Source: an uncultured Prevotellaceae bacterium
Lineage (GTDB): Bacteria; Bacteroidota; Bacteroidia; Bacteroidales; Bacteroidaceae
Direction: 5' to 3'
NCBI GenBank assembly: GCA_946188395.1
Contig: CAMHUU010000008.1
Span: 1-64,000 of the forward strand
Length of the DNA: 64,000 nucleotides
Below the pieces are notes generated by a model. That model had not been told where the DNA came from and ran no database searches. It saw only the letters and a list, made by a program, of their open reading frames with translations. A program made the position numbers and the translations under genes. Below, piece after piece: positions 32,477 to 40,882 of the stretch; position 1 is the stretch's first letter; every line of letters starts with the position of its first letter.

Positions 32477-33718
32477 ATGATTAGTTTCGTCGTCATTGGA
32501 ATAACCGATAATCCCAACCCTTGGTTTCCCCCCGAGGTCATAGATATCATCAAGAACGGCAAGGTGTTCTCTGGTGGCAAGCGCCATCATGAGATTATGG
32601 CGACGTTTCTGCCTACCGATGCCGAGTGGATTGACATCACCGTTCCCCTCGACGCCGTCTTCGAAAAGTACATTTCTCTCACCACTCACCACTCACCACT
32701 CACCTCTAGCATCATCGTCTTCGCCAGTGGCGACCCGCTGTTCTTAGGTTTTGCGAATACCATCAAGCGCAAGATGCCCGAGGCCGACATCGTCGTCTAT
32801 CCGACGTTCAACTCCTTGCAGATGCTGGCCCACCGACTGCTGATGCCTTATCACGACATGCGCATCGTCTCGCTCACGGGACGCCCTTGGCCCGAATTCG
32901 ATAAAGCACTCATCGAGCGGACCGACAAAATAGGTGTGCTCACCGACAAGGAACACACCCCTGCTGCCATTGCCCAGCGAATGTTGGAATACGGCTACAC
33001 CGACTACACCATGCACGTCGGCGAACACCTGGGCAATCCCGCACTCGAAAAAGTCACGACACTCACCCTCGCCGAAGCCACCAAGCGCTATTTCCCCATG
33101 CCCAACTGCGTGATTCTCACCTCTCACCTCTCACCTCTCACCTCTCACTTCGGCATTCCCGACCAAGCATTTGCGTTATTGGATGGTCGCGAGAAGATGA
33201 TTACCAAGATGCCCATTCGCCTGTTGACCTTGCAGGCCCTCGACCTGCCGAAGAAACACGTCCTCTGGGACATCGGTTTCTGCACGGGCAGCATCAGCAT
33301 CGAGGCCCGCCTGCAGTTTCCGCATCTCCACATCGAGGCCTTCGAGATACGTCCCGAGTGCGAGGCCATCATCCACGAGAATGCCCGCCGCTTCGGTGTC
33401 CCCGGCATCAACATCCACATGGGCGACTTCCTGCAAGCCGCTGTTCCCGTCGATTCTTCGACGGGGAACCCCGACGCCGTTTTCATCGGCGGACACGGCG
33501 GTCGCCTCAAGGACATCATCGCCAAAGTGCTTACCGTGCTGGCTCCCGGCGGCTGCATCGTCATGAACAGCGTCAAAGCCCCCAAGGTGCTTACCGACAG
33601 CCACCAGCTCTGGGACGAAGCCTGCAGCGAGCTCGGCCTCACCCAGCAGCCACCCATGCGCATCGTCATCGACGATCATCACCCCATAGAAATTCTAAAA
33701 GCAATCAAACCGATATGA
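32477..33718 (+). CDS. Fused precorrin-6Y C5,15-methyltransferase (CbiE-CbiT / CobL type)
   Basis: 413 residues. N-terminal CbiE domain (SFVVIGITDNP, VFSGGKRHHE, IIVFASGDPLFLGF) methylates C5 and/or C15, and the C-terminal CbiT domain (about 225-413, VLWDIGFCTGSISIEARL as SAM motif I) methylates and decarboxylates. Two arrays of the CTCACCT heptamer are translated inside it: at 32676-32703 (about residues 67-76, LTTHHSPLTS) and at 33114-33148 (about 213-224, LTSHLSPLTSHF), the latter in the linker between the domains. ATG at 32477 preferred over a TTG at 32468. Overlaps the GH8 gene by 4 nt. Confidence 0.92.
   Translation: MISFVVIGITDNPNPWFPPEVIDIIKNGKVFSGGKRHHEIMATFLPTDAEWIDITVPLDAVFEKYISLTTHHSPLTSSIIVFASGDPLFLGFANTIKRKMPEADIVVYPTFNSLQMLAHRLLMPYHDMRIVSLTGRPWPEFDKALIERTDKIGVLTDKEHTPAAIAQRMLEYGYTDYTMHVGEHLGNPALEKVTTLTLAEATKRYFPMPNCVILTSHLSPLTSHFGIPDQAFALLDGREKMITKMPIRLLTLQALDLPKKHVLWDIGFCTGSISIEARLQFPHLHIEAFEIRPECEAIIHENARRFGVPGINIHMGDFLQAAVPVDSSTGNPDAVFIGGHGGRLKDIIAKVLTVLAPGGCIVMNSVKAPKVLTDSHQLWDEACSELGLTQQPPMRIVIDDHHPIEILKAIKPI
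32676..32703. repeat. 7-nt tandem repeat inside the CbiE domain
   Basis: Units ctctcac, cactcac, cactcac and cactcac, 28 nt, translated in-frame. Confidence 0.85.
33114..33148. repeat. 7-nt tandem repeat in the CbiE-CbiT linker
   Basis: Unit ttctcac followed by four identical ctctcac units, exactly 35 nt, translated in-frame. Confidence 0.88.
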
Positions 33719-35067
33719 AAAAATCAATCATGACGGCATCACTCCTGATGCTCACCATTCAACTCATGGCCCTTACACCTTGGAAAAAAGGTGCCTTCGA
33801 AACGGGCCAGTACCGCAACCTCTTCGTCGAGATGGGCTACAGCCAGGCCGATGTCGACGCCAAAGTCCAGGAAGTATTCAACGACGTGTTCCGCGGGCCC
33901 AACAAGGTCTATTTCGAAGTGGGCGACACGATGGGCTACGTCTCCGACGTCAAGAACCACGATGCCCGCACCGAGGGCATGTCCTACGGCATGATGGTCG
34001 CCGTACAGTTCGGCCAGAAGGACATCTTCGACCGCCTGTGGCGCTGGGCCCGGAAATACATGCAGCATCACGACGGTTCCCGCAAGGGCTATTTCGCCTG
34101 GAGCTGCAAGACCGACGGCACACACAATGCCGAGGGTGCTGCCTCCGACGGCGAGCTGTATTTCATCACCGCCCTCATCTTCGCCTCCAACCGCTGGGGC
34201 AACGATACCGGCATCAACTACAAGGCCGAAGCCCAGCACATCCTCGACTGCATCCAGCCCAAGGAGTACACCCCTGAGCCCCGTCAGGGCGGCTTCCCCG
34301 GTTTCGCACCCCAACAGACAGGCCCTCAGCGGATGTATCTCATCGACCCTGAGACGAAGCTCATCACCTTTACCCCCGACGGCTTCGGACAGCGCTTCAC
34401 CGACCCCAGCTACCACATCCCCGCCTTCTACGAGGTCTGGGCGCGGTGGGCCGACGACGGACGTGCCGACTATTGGAACGAGTGTGCCCAGAAGAGCCGC
34501 GCCTTCCTGCATACGTGCATCAACAGTCAAACCGGACTGAATGCCGACCAGTGCCAGTACGACGGCTCCGAGATGCAGATGCCCCGCTTTCCCGGTATGC
34601 CCCAGCGTCCGCAGGGCGACGCGCCCCGCCGTAATGGCAACAACAATTTCCGTTACGACTCGTGGCGCGTACCCATGAACATCGCCCTCGACTACGAGTG
34701 GAGCTGTGCCGATGCCGACTGGCAGCAGCACTATGGCGAAACCTTCCAGAACTTCCTCTACAATCAGGGCGTCAACACCTTCGTCGACCAGTATCGCACC
34801 GACGGCACACTCCCCGAGGGTAACGAAATCCTGCAGGCCGGCGGCTTCCGCAAGCTGCGCCACAGCATCGGTCTGGTGGCCACCTCTGCTGCCGCCTCCG
34901 TCATGTGTAGTCACGCGAAGAGCAAGGAGTTTGTCGACCACTTGTGGAACATGAAGCACGAACCCTTCGACGACGGCTATTTCGATGCCTACTACGACGG
35001 TCTCCTGCGCCTCTTTGCCTTTATGCATCTCAGCGGAAACTATCGGATAATTACTCCTCAGAAATAG
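33715..35067 (+). CDS. Glycoside hydrolase family 8 (exo-oligoxylanase/xylanase type)
   Basis: 450 residues with a signal peptide (MKKSIMTASLLMLTIQLMAL). The (alpha/alpha)6-barrel GH8 motifs are present: general acid Glu87 in TEGMSYGMM, Asp145 in AASDGELYF, and the probable base near Asp315 in RYDSWRVPMNI. Overall it resembles reducing-end xylose-releasing exo-oligoxylanases more than cellulases. A proline/arginine/asparagine-rich loop (about 290-310) is inserted before the last motif. The start codon overlaps the CbiE-CbiT stop (ATGA) and CbiG-CbiF follows after 11 nt, so a glycosidase is embedded in a corrinoid operon. Confidence 0.9.
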   Translation: MKKSIMTASLLMLTIQLMALTPWKKGAFETGQYRNLFVEMGYSQADVDAKVQEVFNDVFRGPNKVYFEVGDTMGYVSDVKNHDARTEGMSYGMMVAVQFGQKDIFDRLWRWARKYMQHHDGSRKGYFAWSCKTDGTHNAEGAASDGELYFITALIFASNRWGNDTGINYKAEAQHILDCIQPKEYTPEPRQGGFPGFAPQQTGPQRMYLIDPETKLITFTPDGFGQRFTDPSYHIPAFYEVWARWADDGRADYWNECAQKSRAFLHTCINSQTGLNADQCQYDGSEMQMPRFPGMPQRPQGDAPRRNGNNNFRYDSWRVPMNIALDYEWSCADADWQQHYGETFQNFLYNQGVNTFVDQYRTDGTLPEGNEILQAGGFRKLRHSIGLVATSAAASVMCSHAKSKEFVDHLWNMKHEPFDDGYFDAYYDGLLRLFAFMHLSGNYRIITPQK

Positions 35068-35078
35068 AAAAAGAAAAA

Positions 35079-36860
35079 ATGAAGATAGCAGTCATCCCCA
35101 TCAGCGAGGCCGGCAACGACATTGCCCTTTCGCTTCAGCGTGAACTTGGTGCCAAAGTCATCAGCCGCACGGAAGTTAGCAAACAATGGAAGAAGTTCGA
35201 TGGTTTTGTGTTCATCGGGGCCTTGGGCATCTGTGTGCGCACCATCGCCCCGCTCGTCACCGACAAGCACGAAGACCCTGCAGTAGTCTGCGTCGACAGC
35301 ATGGGGCTTAACGCCATCTCCGTACTCTCCGGACATGTCGGCGGAGCCAACGACCTGGCTCGCGACATCGCCGCACTCATCGGTGCCCGCGAGGTCATCA
35401 CCACCCAGAGCGACAATGCCGGACTCTGGGCACTCGACACCCTGGCCGAGCGCTTCCATTGGGCCATAGCCAGCGACGACGACATGAACGAGTGCATCTT
35501 CGCCTTCGTCAACCGCCAGCCCACCGCCCTGCTCATGGAAGTCTGCGACGAGGGTACCGACTATCTCGAGAAGACGCTGCCCCCGCATGTCACCGTCGTC
35601 AAAAGCCTCGAGGAGGTCGACCCCCAGCGTTTCAAGCTGGTCATCCTCGTCACACCCTATAATCTCTGCGTCCCCTATGGCGTACTCGAGCTGCATTTCG
35701 TTCCCATGATAGCCTCGTTGGGTTTCGGCCTTGCCCATCATCCCGACGACTACGAGGACATCTACGACCAGATTGACGAGGCCATGAGTCAGATTGGTGT
35801 GCTGCCCTGCTACAAGCGCTATTGCACCATCGATGTCAAGCAGGACGAGGAGTTCTGCCAGATGCTTGTCGACGATTTGGGCGAGGAGCTCGTATTCTAT
35901 ACCGCCGACCAGCTCGCCCGCGTCGAGGTGCCCAACCCCAGCAAGACGGTCGAGAAACATGTGGGTACGCCCAGTGTCTGTGAGGCAGCAGCGATTCTGG
36001 GTGCCGACAACGGTAAGCTCATCGTTCCCAAGGTCAAGGGCCCGAATTGGACCGCCGCCCTTGCTATTCCCTACGAGAACCTGAGGGAAAGGACAGGTCA
36101 TATCGAGATTGTCGGTGCGGGACCCGGCGACCCCGACCTCGTCAGCGTGCGCGGCCGTCGGATGCTCGAGCGCGCCGACCTCATTCTTTATGCGGGTTCC
36201 TTAGTTCCCAAGGCACTCACCGAGTGCCACAAGCCCGGCGCCGTCGTGCGCTCGTCGGCCGATATGGCACTCGAAGAGCAGTGCCTGCTCATGAAACAGT
36301 TCTACGACGAGGGTAAGTTCATCGTCCGCCTGCACACCGGCGACCCCTGCATCTTCGGGGCCATCCAGGAACAGATGGCGTTCTTCGACCTCAACCACAT
36401 GTCGTACCACATCACCCCCGGCATCTCGTCGTTCCTCGCTGCTGCCGCCGAACTGCAGAGCCAGTTCACGATTCCCGAGCGTTGTCAGACCATCATCCTC
36501 ACGCGTGGCGAGGGCCGTACCCCCATGCCCGAAAAGGAACAGCTCCACCTGCTGGCCCGCAGCCAGTCCACCATGTGCATCTTCCTCTCGGCAGCCATCG
36601 TCGACGATGTGCAGCGCGAACTCCTCATGGAGTATCCTGAGGACACTCCCGTGGCCGCTTGCTACCACCTCACCTGGCCCGACCAGAAGATATATCGCGG
36701 CCAGCTCAAGGACCTCGCAAAGATTGTTCACGACAACCACCTCACGCTGACCACCATGCTCGTCGTCGGCGAGGCCATCGACAACCGTCAAGGCCTCTCC
36801 GAGCTCTACTCCAAGCATTTTTCGCATCTCTTCCGTCGGGGCGACAATGACGCCTCTTAA
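35079..36860 (+). CDS. Fused cobalt-precorrin-5A hydrolase / precorrin-4 C11-methyltransferase (CbiG-CbiF)
   Basis: 593 residues from the ATG at 35079 (MKIAVIPISEAGNDI). N-terminal CbiG (to about 340: FVFIGALGICVRTIAPLVTDK, SVLSGHVGGANDLA, the hallmarks of the lactone-opening hydrolase). C-terminal CbiF/CobM (from about 345: IEIVGAGPGDPDLVSVRGRR, LHTGDPCIFGA, ITPGISSFLAAAA), methylating C11. The order of fused steps matches the anaerobic (cobalt-early) pathway. It ends 4 nt into the convergent GH31 gene. Confidence 0.93.
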   Translation: MKIAVIPISEAGNDIALSLQRELGAKVISRTEVSKQWKKFDGFVFIGALGICVRTIAPLVTDKHEDPAVVCVDSMGLNAISVLSGHVGGANDLARDIAALIGAREVITTQSDNAGLWALDTLAERFHWAIASDDDMNECIFAFVNRQPTALLMEVCDEGTDYLEKTLPPHVTVVKSLEEVDPQRFKLVILVTPYNLCVPYGVLELHFVPMIASLGFGLAHHPDDYEDIYDQIDEAMSQIGVLPCYKRYCTIDVKQDEEFCQMLVDDLGEELVFYTADQLARVEVPNPSKTVEKHVGTPSVCEAAAILGADNGKLIVPKVKGPNWTAALAIPYENLRERTGHIEIVGAGPGDPDLVSVRGRRMLERADLILYAGSLVPKALTECHKPGAVVRSSADMALEEQCLLMKQFYDEGKFIVRLHTGDPCIFGAIQEQMAFFDLNHMSYHITPGISSFLAAAAELQSQFTIPERCQTIILTRGEGRTPMPEKEQLHLLARSQSTMCIFLSAAIVDDVQRELLMEYPEDTPVAACYHLTWPDQKIYRGQLKDLAKIVHDNHLTLTTMLVVGEAIDNRQGLSELYSKHFSHLFRRGDNDAS

Positions 36861-39073
36861 CGGCGCGGCAGCTCGTGCTCGTAGCCCGCGCGGACGAATA
36901 CGGGGATGAAGGCCTTCGTGACTTCCGTCGTCACCCATTGTCCGCCATCGTAGTGCTGTCCTGTGCGGTAGTCAGTCCATCCTCCTTTGTTTTTCGGCAG
37001 ATACGTGCGCCATGTGGTGACGCCTGGCTCGGTCACCGGACTGATGAGCAGTGCCGGACCGAACATATATTCATATTTCTGATCCAGTGCCACCTCGTCG
37101 TCGGCAAAGTCGAACACCAGCGGACGCATCAGCGTGTAGCCCCGTTGGCTCACCGCCTTCGCCTGGCGCTCTATATACGGCAGCAGTCGGTAGCGCTCCT
37201 TCAGACACTCGCCGATGATGCCCTGTGCCTCCGGGCCGTAGTTCCAGGGCTCCGTATTGCTCATATATCCGTGAACGCGCATCAGCGGCAGATACACCGC
37301 CGTCTCAATCCATCGCAGCATCCGCTCAATGTACGCCTGGTCCGTATACTGGTTCATCGGGCGGAAGAAACCGCCGGCGTCGTACGTCCACCAGGGAATC
37401 CCCGCAGCCTGCAAGCCCAGACCGGCCGTCAGCTGGCGGCGCAACGTCTCCCAGTCGTTACCCACGTCGCCCGACCACAGCGCAGCACCATAGCGCTGAA
37501 TACCCGGAAACCCGCACCGCGTCAATATCATCGGACTTTCCTCTTTAAACTTTAAACTTTCAACTTTAAACTTTAAACTTTCAACTTTCTTGAGTCCCTC
37601 ATAGACTGTCTTACAGACTAGGAGGGCGAAAGCGTTCCTCACCTGTTCTCCCGCCCATTGTCCGTTGTTCACGCGGCGTCCCGCCAGGTCGTCGTTCTCC
37701 GGCTCGGTAGCGTCCTGCCACCAGGCGTCGATGCCCAGCGGCACCAGTCGCTCCTCGAAGTTTCTCCAGTATGCTGCTGCCGCCTCGGGGTTAAAGAAGT
37801 CTATCCAGTCCGTTTCGGGAATGTAGTATCCCTTCGCCGTCATCTCGTGGCCCACCTCCGAGTTCTTGTCCACCTTCGACCATACCGACAGCATCAGCCT
37901 CATGTCCATGCGGTGCAGACTGTCCGTCAGCGCCTTCGGGTCCGGATAGAACTCCTCGTCAAACTGCATCGCGTTCCATCCGTATTTCCCCCAGTACTGC
38001 CAGTCCTGCACCAGCATGCTCACCGGCAGCTCCTCGCTGCGGAATCGGTTCGCCGTTTCCAGAATCTCCTGCGACGAGTGGAACCGTTCGCGGCAGTGGA
38101 TGTATCCCAGCGCCCATGTCGGCATCTCCGGGCACGCCCCCGTCACCTCGCGGTAGGCGGCGATGATTTCGTCCGGCGTACCCACGAACACAGTATAGTC
38201 CAGTGCTTCGGCCACCGGCGACTCGAATGTTGTCTCGTCCGTCACCCGTCGGTACCACACCGTCGGCTGGTCGTCCCGTGTCAGCTCCGCCGTCAGCCTG
38301 TGCTCGCCGGCTTCCAGCCTCACGATGGTCGATGCCGTCGGCGGCAGCCACATGTTCTGCATCTCCATCACCGTCTCGCCGTCTATCGTCAGGTTGTGTC
38401 TGCGGGCCATTTTCTGCCCCACGTCCAGCAGCAGGGCGTAGTCCCCCGCCTCGCTGATGCTGATGGTACCTTCAAACACGTTTCTTTCCCTTACCTCCTT
38501 CCGTCCGCCGGTCGTCGTCGTCACGTTCACCTCCTCGCGCTGGCCCGCTCCGGCTTGTTTCTCAAGCCGGACGCTCCTGTCACACGGGTTATAGTCCGTC
38601 AGTCCGTAGTTGTTCCACAGAATGCCGTATCCCTTGCTCGACAGCAGCATCGGCACCGAAATCTGCGTGTTCACCTGCGTCAGCCGTCGTGTCAGTCCGC
38701 GCACGTTGCTGTATCCGTCCTGAAACTGTCCCAGTCCGTACAGCCGTTCGTCCTTCGGCGAGTCGAAGGTCACCGTCGCCCGGCCGTCCGTCAGCTCGTT
38801 CCTCGTCGCGCGGAACACCACGCGGCCCTTCCCGTCGCGCACCGTCACCGTCCCGCCGTCAATCTCTGCCCGGATCTGTGGTTTCTTCACCTCGTCGTCC
38901 TTCACGTATATCCATTCCGGCAACGTCCGTTGGCTGCCCTCGGGGGCATACTGAATGCGCACCGCGTTCTTCGCCACGTATTTCGCGCTGCCCACGGTTT
39001 TCCCCACACCCTGTGCGCTGCATGCCAATGTCACAGTGAGTGCTAGTGCAATAATAGTTGATAATTGTTTCAT
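36857..39073 (-). CDS. Glycoside hydrolase family 31 (alpha-xylosidase/alpha-glucosidase) with PA14-like insert
   Basis: 738 residues with signal peptide MKQLSTIIALALTVTLACSA (ATG at 39073). After the GH31 N-terminal beta-domain (RLYGLGQFQDGY, GILWNNYGLTDYN), residues about 205-285 (ERNVFEGTISISEAGDYALL, RHNLTIDG) resemble a PA14 insertion as in some Gram-negative alpha-xylosidases. Catalytic nucleophile Asp454 in WWQDATEPE, acid/base near residue 538 in WSGDVGNDW. Just after the nucleophile domain, a 56-nt array of 7-nt units adds KVESLKFKVESLKFKEES in frame (about 494-513). It acts on xyloglucan- or starch-like side chains. Specificity is uncertain. Confidence 0.88.
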   Translation of the reverse strand: MKQLSTIIALALTVTLACSAQGVGKTVGSAKYVAKNAVRIQYAPEGSQRTLPEWIYVKDDEVKKPQIRAEIDGGTVTVRDGKGRVVFRATRNELTDGRATVTFDSPKDERLYGLGQFQDGYSNVRGLTRRLTQVNTQISVPMLLSSKGYGILWNNYGLTDYNPCDRSVRLEKQAGAGQREEVNVTTTTGGRKEVRERNVFEGTISISEAGDYALLLDVGQKMARRHNLTIDGETVMEMQNMWLPPTASTIVRLEAGEHRLTAELTRDDQPTVWYRRVTDETTFESPVAEALDYTVFVGTPDEIIAAYREVTGACPEMPTWALGYIHCRERFHSSQEILETANRFRSEELPVSMLVQDWQYWGKYGWNAMQFDEEFYPDPKALTDSLHRMDMRLMLSVWSKVDKNSEVGHEMTAKGYYIPETDWIDFFNPEAAAAYWRNFEERLVPLGIDAWWQDATEPENDDLAGRRVNNGQWAGEQVRNAFALLVCKTVYEGLKKVESLKFKVESLKFKEESPMILTRCGFPGIQRYGAALWSGDVGNDWETLRRQLTAGLGLQAAGIPWWTYDAGGFFRPMNQYTDQAYIERMLRWIETAVYLPLMRVHGYMSNTEPWNYGPEAQGIIGECLKERYRLLPYIERQAKAVSQRGYTLMRPLVFDFADDEVALDQKYEYMFGPALLISPVTEPGVTTWRTYLPKNKGGWTDYRTGQHYDGGQWVTTEVTKAFIPVFVRAGYEHELPRR
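37536..37591. repeat. 7-nt tandem repeat inside the GH31 gene, eight units
   Basis: Eight units of ctttNNN (ctttaaa four times, ctttcaa twice, ctttcct, ctttctt), translated in frame. The longest array in the window, same family as the one between rpsI and rplM. Confidence 0.88.
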
Positions 39074-39108
39074 ATGATTGATTTTAAATGAGCGGAAAAT
39101 CGAACGAT

Positions 39109-40656
39109 TCATATACCTCTTTCAGCCCAATCGCCCCGGTCCAGATTGCGATAGCCAATAGCTTCAGCTATGTGCTGGCTCTGCACCCTCTCTGCGCCCT
39201 CTAAATCGGCTATGGTGCGTGCAACCTTCAGAATACGGCTGTAGGCACGTGCAGATAGTTTCAGACGTTCCATCGCCATGCGGAGCATGTCGAGCGACTC
39301 GGTATCGGGCTCGGCAAACTGATGGAGCATTTTCTCGGTCATCATGGCGTTACAGTGAATGCCCTTGAAAGGACGGAAACGCTCCTCCTGAATTTTACGG
39401 GCAGCAATGACCCGTTCACGAATCTTCTCGCTGGGTTCACCAGGCTCCATTTGCGAAAGTTGTGCAAACGGCACGGCCTGGATTTCACAATGGATATCTA
39501 TACGGTCCAATAAAGGACCACTTATTTTGTTCATATAACGTTGAATCTGGCCGGGGGTACAGGCACAATTGTGGGTTGGATCACCATAATAGCCGCAAGG
39601 GCAGGGATTCATCGAGGCCACAAGCATAAACGAACAAGGATACTCCACATTGTATTTAGCACGGCTGATGCTTATCTTACGGTCTTCTAACGGTTGACGC
39701 AGCACTTCCAAAACACTACGCGACAGCTCAGGCATCTCATCAAGAAAGAGAACGCCATTATGGGCCAAACTGATTTCACCAGGTTGGGGATTATTACCAC
39801 CGCCCACGAGAGCCACTTGTGATATTGTGTGATGAGGTGCTCGAAATGGACGCTGACTAATCAGACTGGTATCGCGACTCAATTTGCCCGCTACGCTATG
39901 AATCTGCGTGGTTTCAAGACTTTCAGCTAATGAGAGGGGAGGCAGAATACTGGGCAGACGTTTGGCCAGCATTGACTTACCGGATCCCGGCGGACCAATC
40001 ATGATGAGGTTATGGCCTCCGGCAGCAGCCACCTCTAAAGCACGCTTGACACTCTCTTGCCCTTTTACGTCACTGAAGTCGAACTCAAAATGATTCTGCT
40101 GTTCATAGAACTCTCGACGAGTATCGATAAGCGTCGGCTCATACGAAGAGTCCCCATTGAAGAAGCGGATGACGTCCGATAACGTCTCCATACCAAAAAC
40201 CTCCAATTGGTTGACAACAGCCGCCTCACGGATGTTCTGCTGGGGCACGATGAGTCCCTTGAATTTTTCCTGACGGGCACGGATGGCGATGGGCAGTGCC
40301 CCGCGAACGGGCTGAAGATGTCCGTCAAGTCCTAGTTCGCCAACCAACATGTATTTATCGAGCTGTTCGCTCTGTACCTTGCCGTTTGCGGCGAGAATGG
40401 CGATAGCCAGCGGCAGGTCGTAGCTTGAGCCCTCCTTCTTGATATCAGCAGGCGACAAATTGACCGTAATGTCCATTGTGGGCATCTTGAAACCGTTGTT
40501 GATGAGCGCCGCCTTAATACGGTCATGACTTTCCTTGACGGCCGTGTCCGCCAGTCCCGTCAGATGGAACTGCACGCCACGTGACATGCTGACCTCGACG
40601 GTTACCGTCGTTACTTCCAAGCCGTTGACTGCTGCGCAAAAGGTCTTTACTAGCAT
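39109..40656 (-). CDS. comM: ComM/YifB-family Mg-chelatase-like AAA+ ATPase
   Basis: 515 residues. N-terminal Lon-protease-like domain (about 1-160, VEVSMSRGVQFHLTGLADTA), AAA+ core with Walker A GPPGSGKSM (about 219-227) and Walker B VLFLDEMPE, a four-cysteine cluster (CPCGYYGDPTHNCAC) and the C-terminal Mg-chelatase domain (SARAYSRILKVARTIADLEG). In other bacteria ComM is a helicase that promotes branch migration during natural transformation. Own promoter at 40680-40710. Confidence 0.93.
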   Translation of the reverse strand: MLVKTFCAAVNGLEVTTVTVEVSMSRGVQFHLTGLADTAVKESHDRIKAALINNGFKMPTMDITVNLSPADIKKEGSSYDLPLAIAILAANGKVQSEQLDKYMLVGELGLDGHLQPVRGALPIAIRARQEKFKGLIVPQQNIREAAVVNQLEVFGMETLSDVIRFFNGDSSYEPTLIDTRREFYEQQNHFEFDFSDVKGQESVKRALEVAAAGGHNLIMIGPPGSGKSMLAKRLPSILPPLSLAESLETTQIHSVAGKLSRDTSLISQRPFRAPHHTISQVALVGGGNNPQPGEISLAHNGVLFLDEMPELSRSVLEVLRQPLEDRKISISRAKYNVEYPCSFMLVASMNPCPCGYYGDPTHNCACTPGQIQRYMNKISGPLLDRIDIHCEIQAVPFAQLSQMEPGEPSEKIRERVIAARKIQEERFRPFKGIHCNAMMTEKMLHQFAEPDTESLDMLRMAMERLKLSARAYSRILKVARTIADLEGAERVQSQHIAEAIGYRNLDRGDWAERGI

Positions 40657-40679
40657 AATACTTATAGATTTTGATGATG

Positions 40680-40713
40680 CAAAGATAGTGCAAATCGAGT
40701 AAAATGCAAAATA
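40680..40713 (-). promoter_or_regulatory. Promoter of comM
   Basis: Minus strand: TATCTTTG (40687-40680), 19-nt spacer, TTTG (40710-40707). The spacer is nearly identical to that of the ompH-like promoter at 30910. A degenerate third copy lies at 40765-40797. Confidence 0.8.
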
Positions 40714-40746
40714 AATTGTGATTTATTTTCATTTTCGAGATGCTGC

Positions 40747-40797
40747 CTATCTTCACCAAGGGTGAAAGATAGTGTAAATCGATGAAAACACCAAATA
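40747..40797. repeat. Inverted repeat joined to a degenerate promoter-module copy
   Basis: ctatcttcacc (40747-40757) pairs with ggtgaaagatag (40761-40772, one bulged A). The right arm is the start of a third copy of the aaagatagtgYaaatcga module. Confidence 0.6.
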
Positions 40798-40801
40798 ATA
40801 T

Positions 40802-40841
40802 CGCAAAAAAAATACCGGCACTGCACGAGGCAATGCCGATA
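40802..40841 (-). terminator. Intrinsic terminator of the rplM-rpsI-rpsB-tsf operon
   Basis: On the minus strand an 11-bp stem with two G.U pairs (plus-strand 40813-40823 with 40831-40841) and a 7-nt loop, followed by a run of eight or more T. It lies about 40 nt after the tsf stop. Confidence 0.85.
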
Positions 40842-40882
40842 CTCCATTAACTATAAAACCTAATCGTGATGTAACATCAGAC

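Noticed and set aside
32092..33148. Frameshift or sequencing-error explanation for the ctctcac arrays
   Set aside because: The reading frame continues with correct family motifs on both sides of all three arrays, so they are genuinely in-frame.
31000..36860. Cobalamin riboswitch in front of the corrinoid genes
   Set aside because: Only about 8 nt lie between the -7 element and the first ATG; no B12-box-like sequence was seen in the upstream 90 nt.
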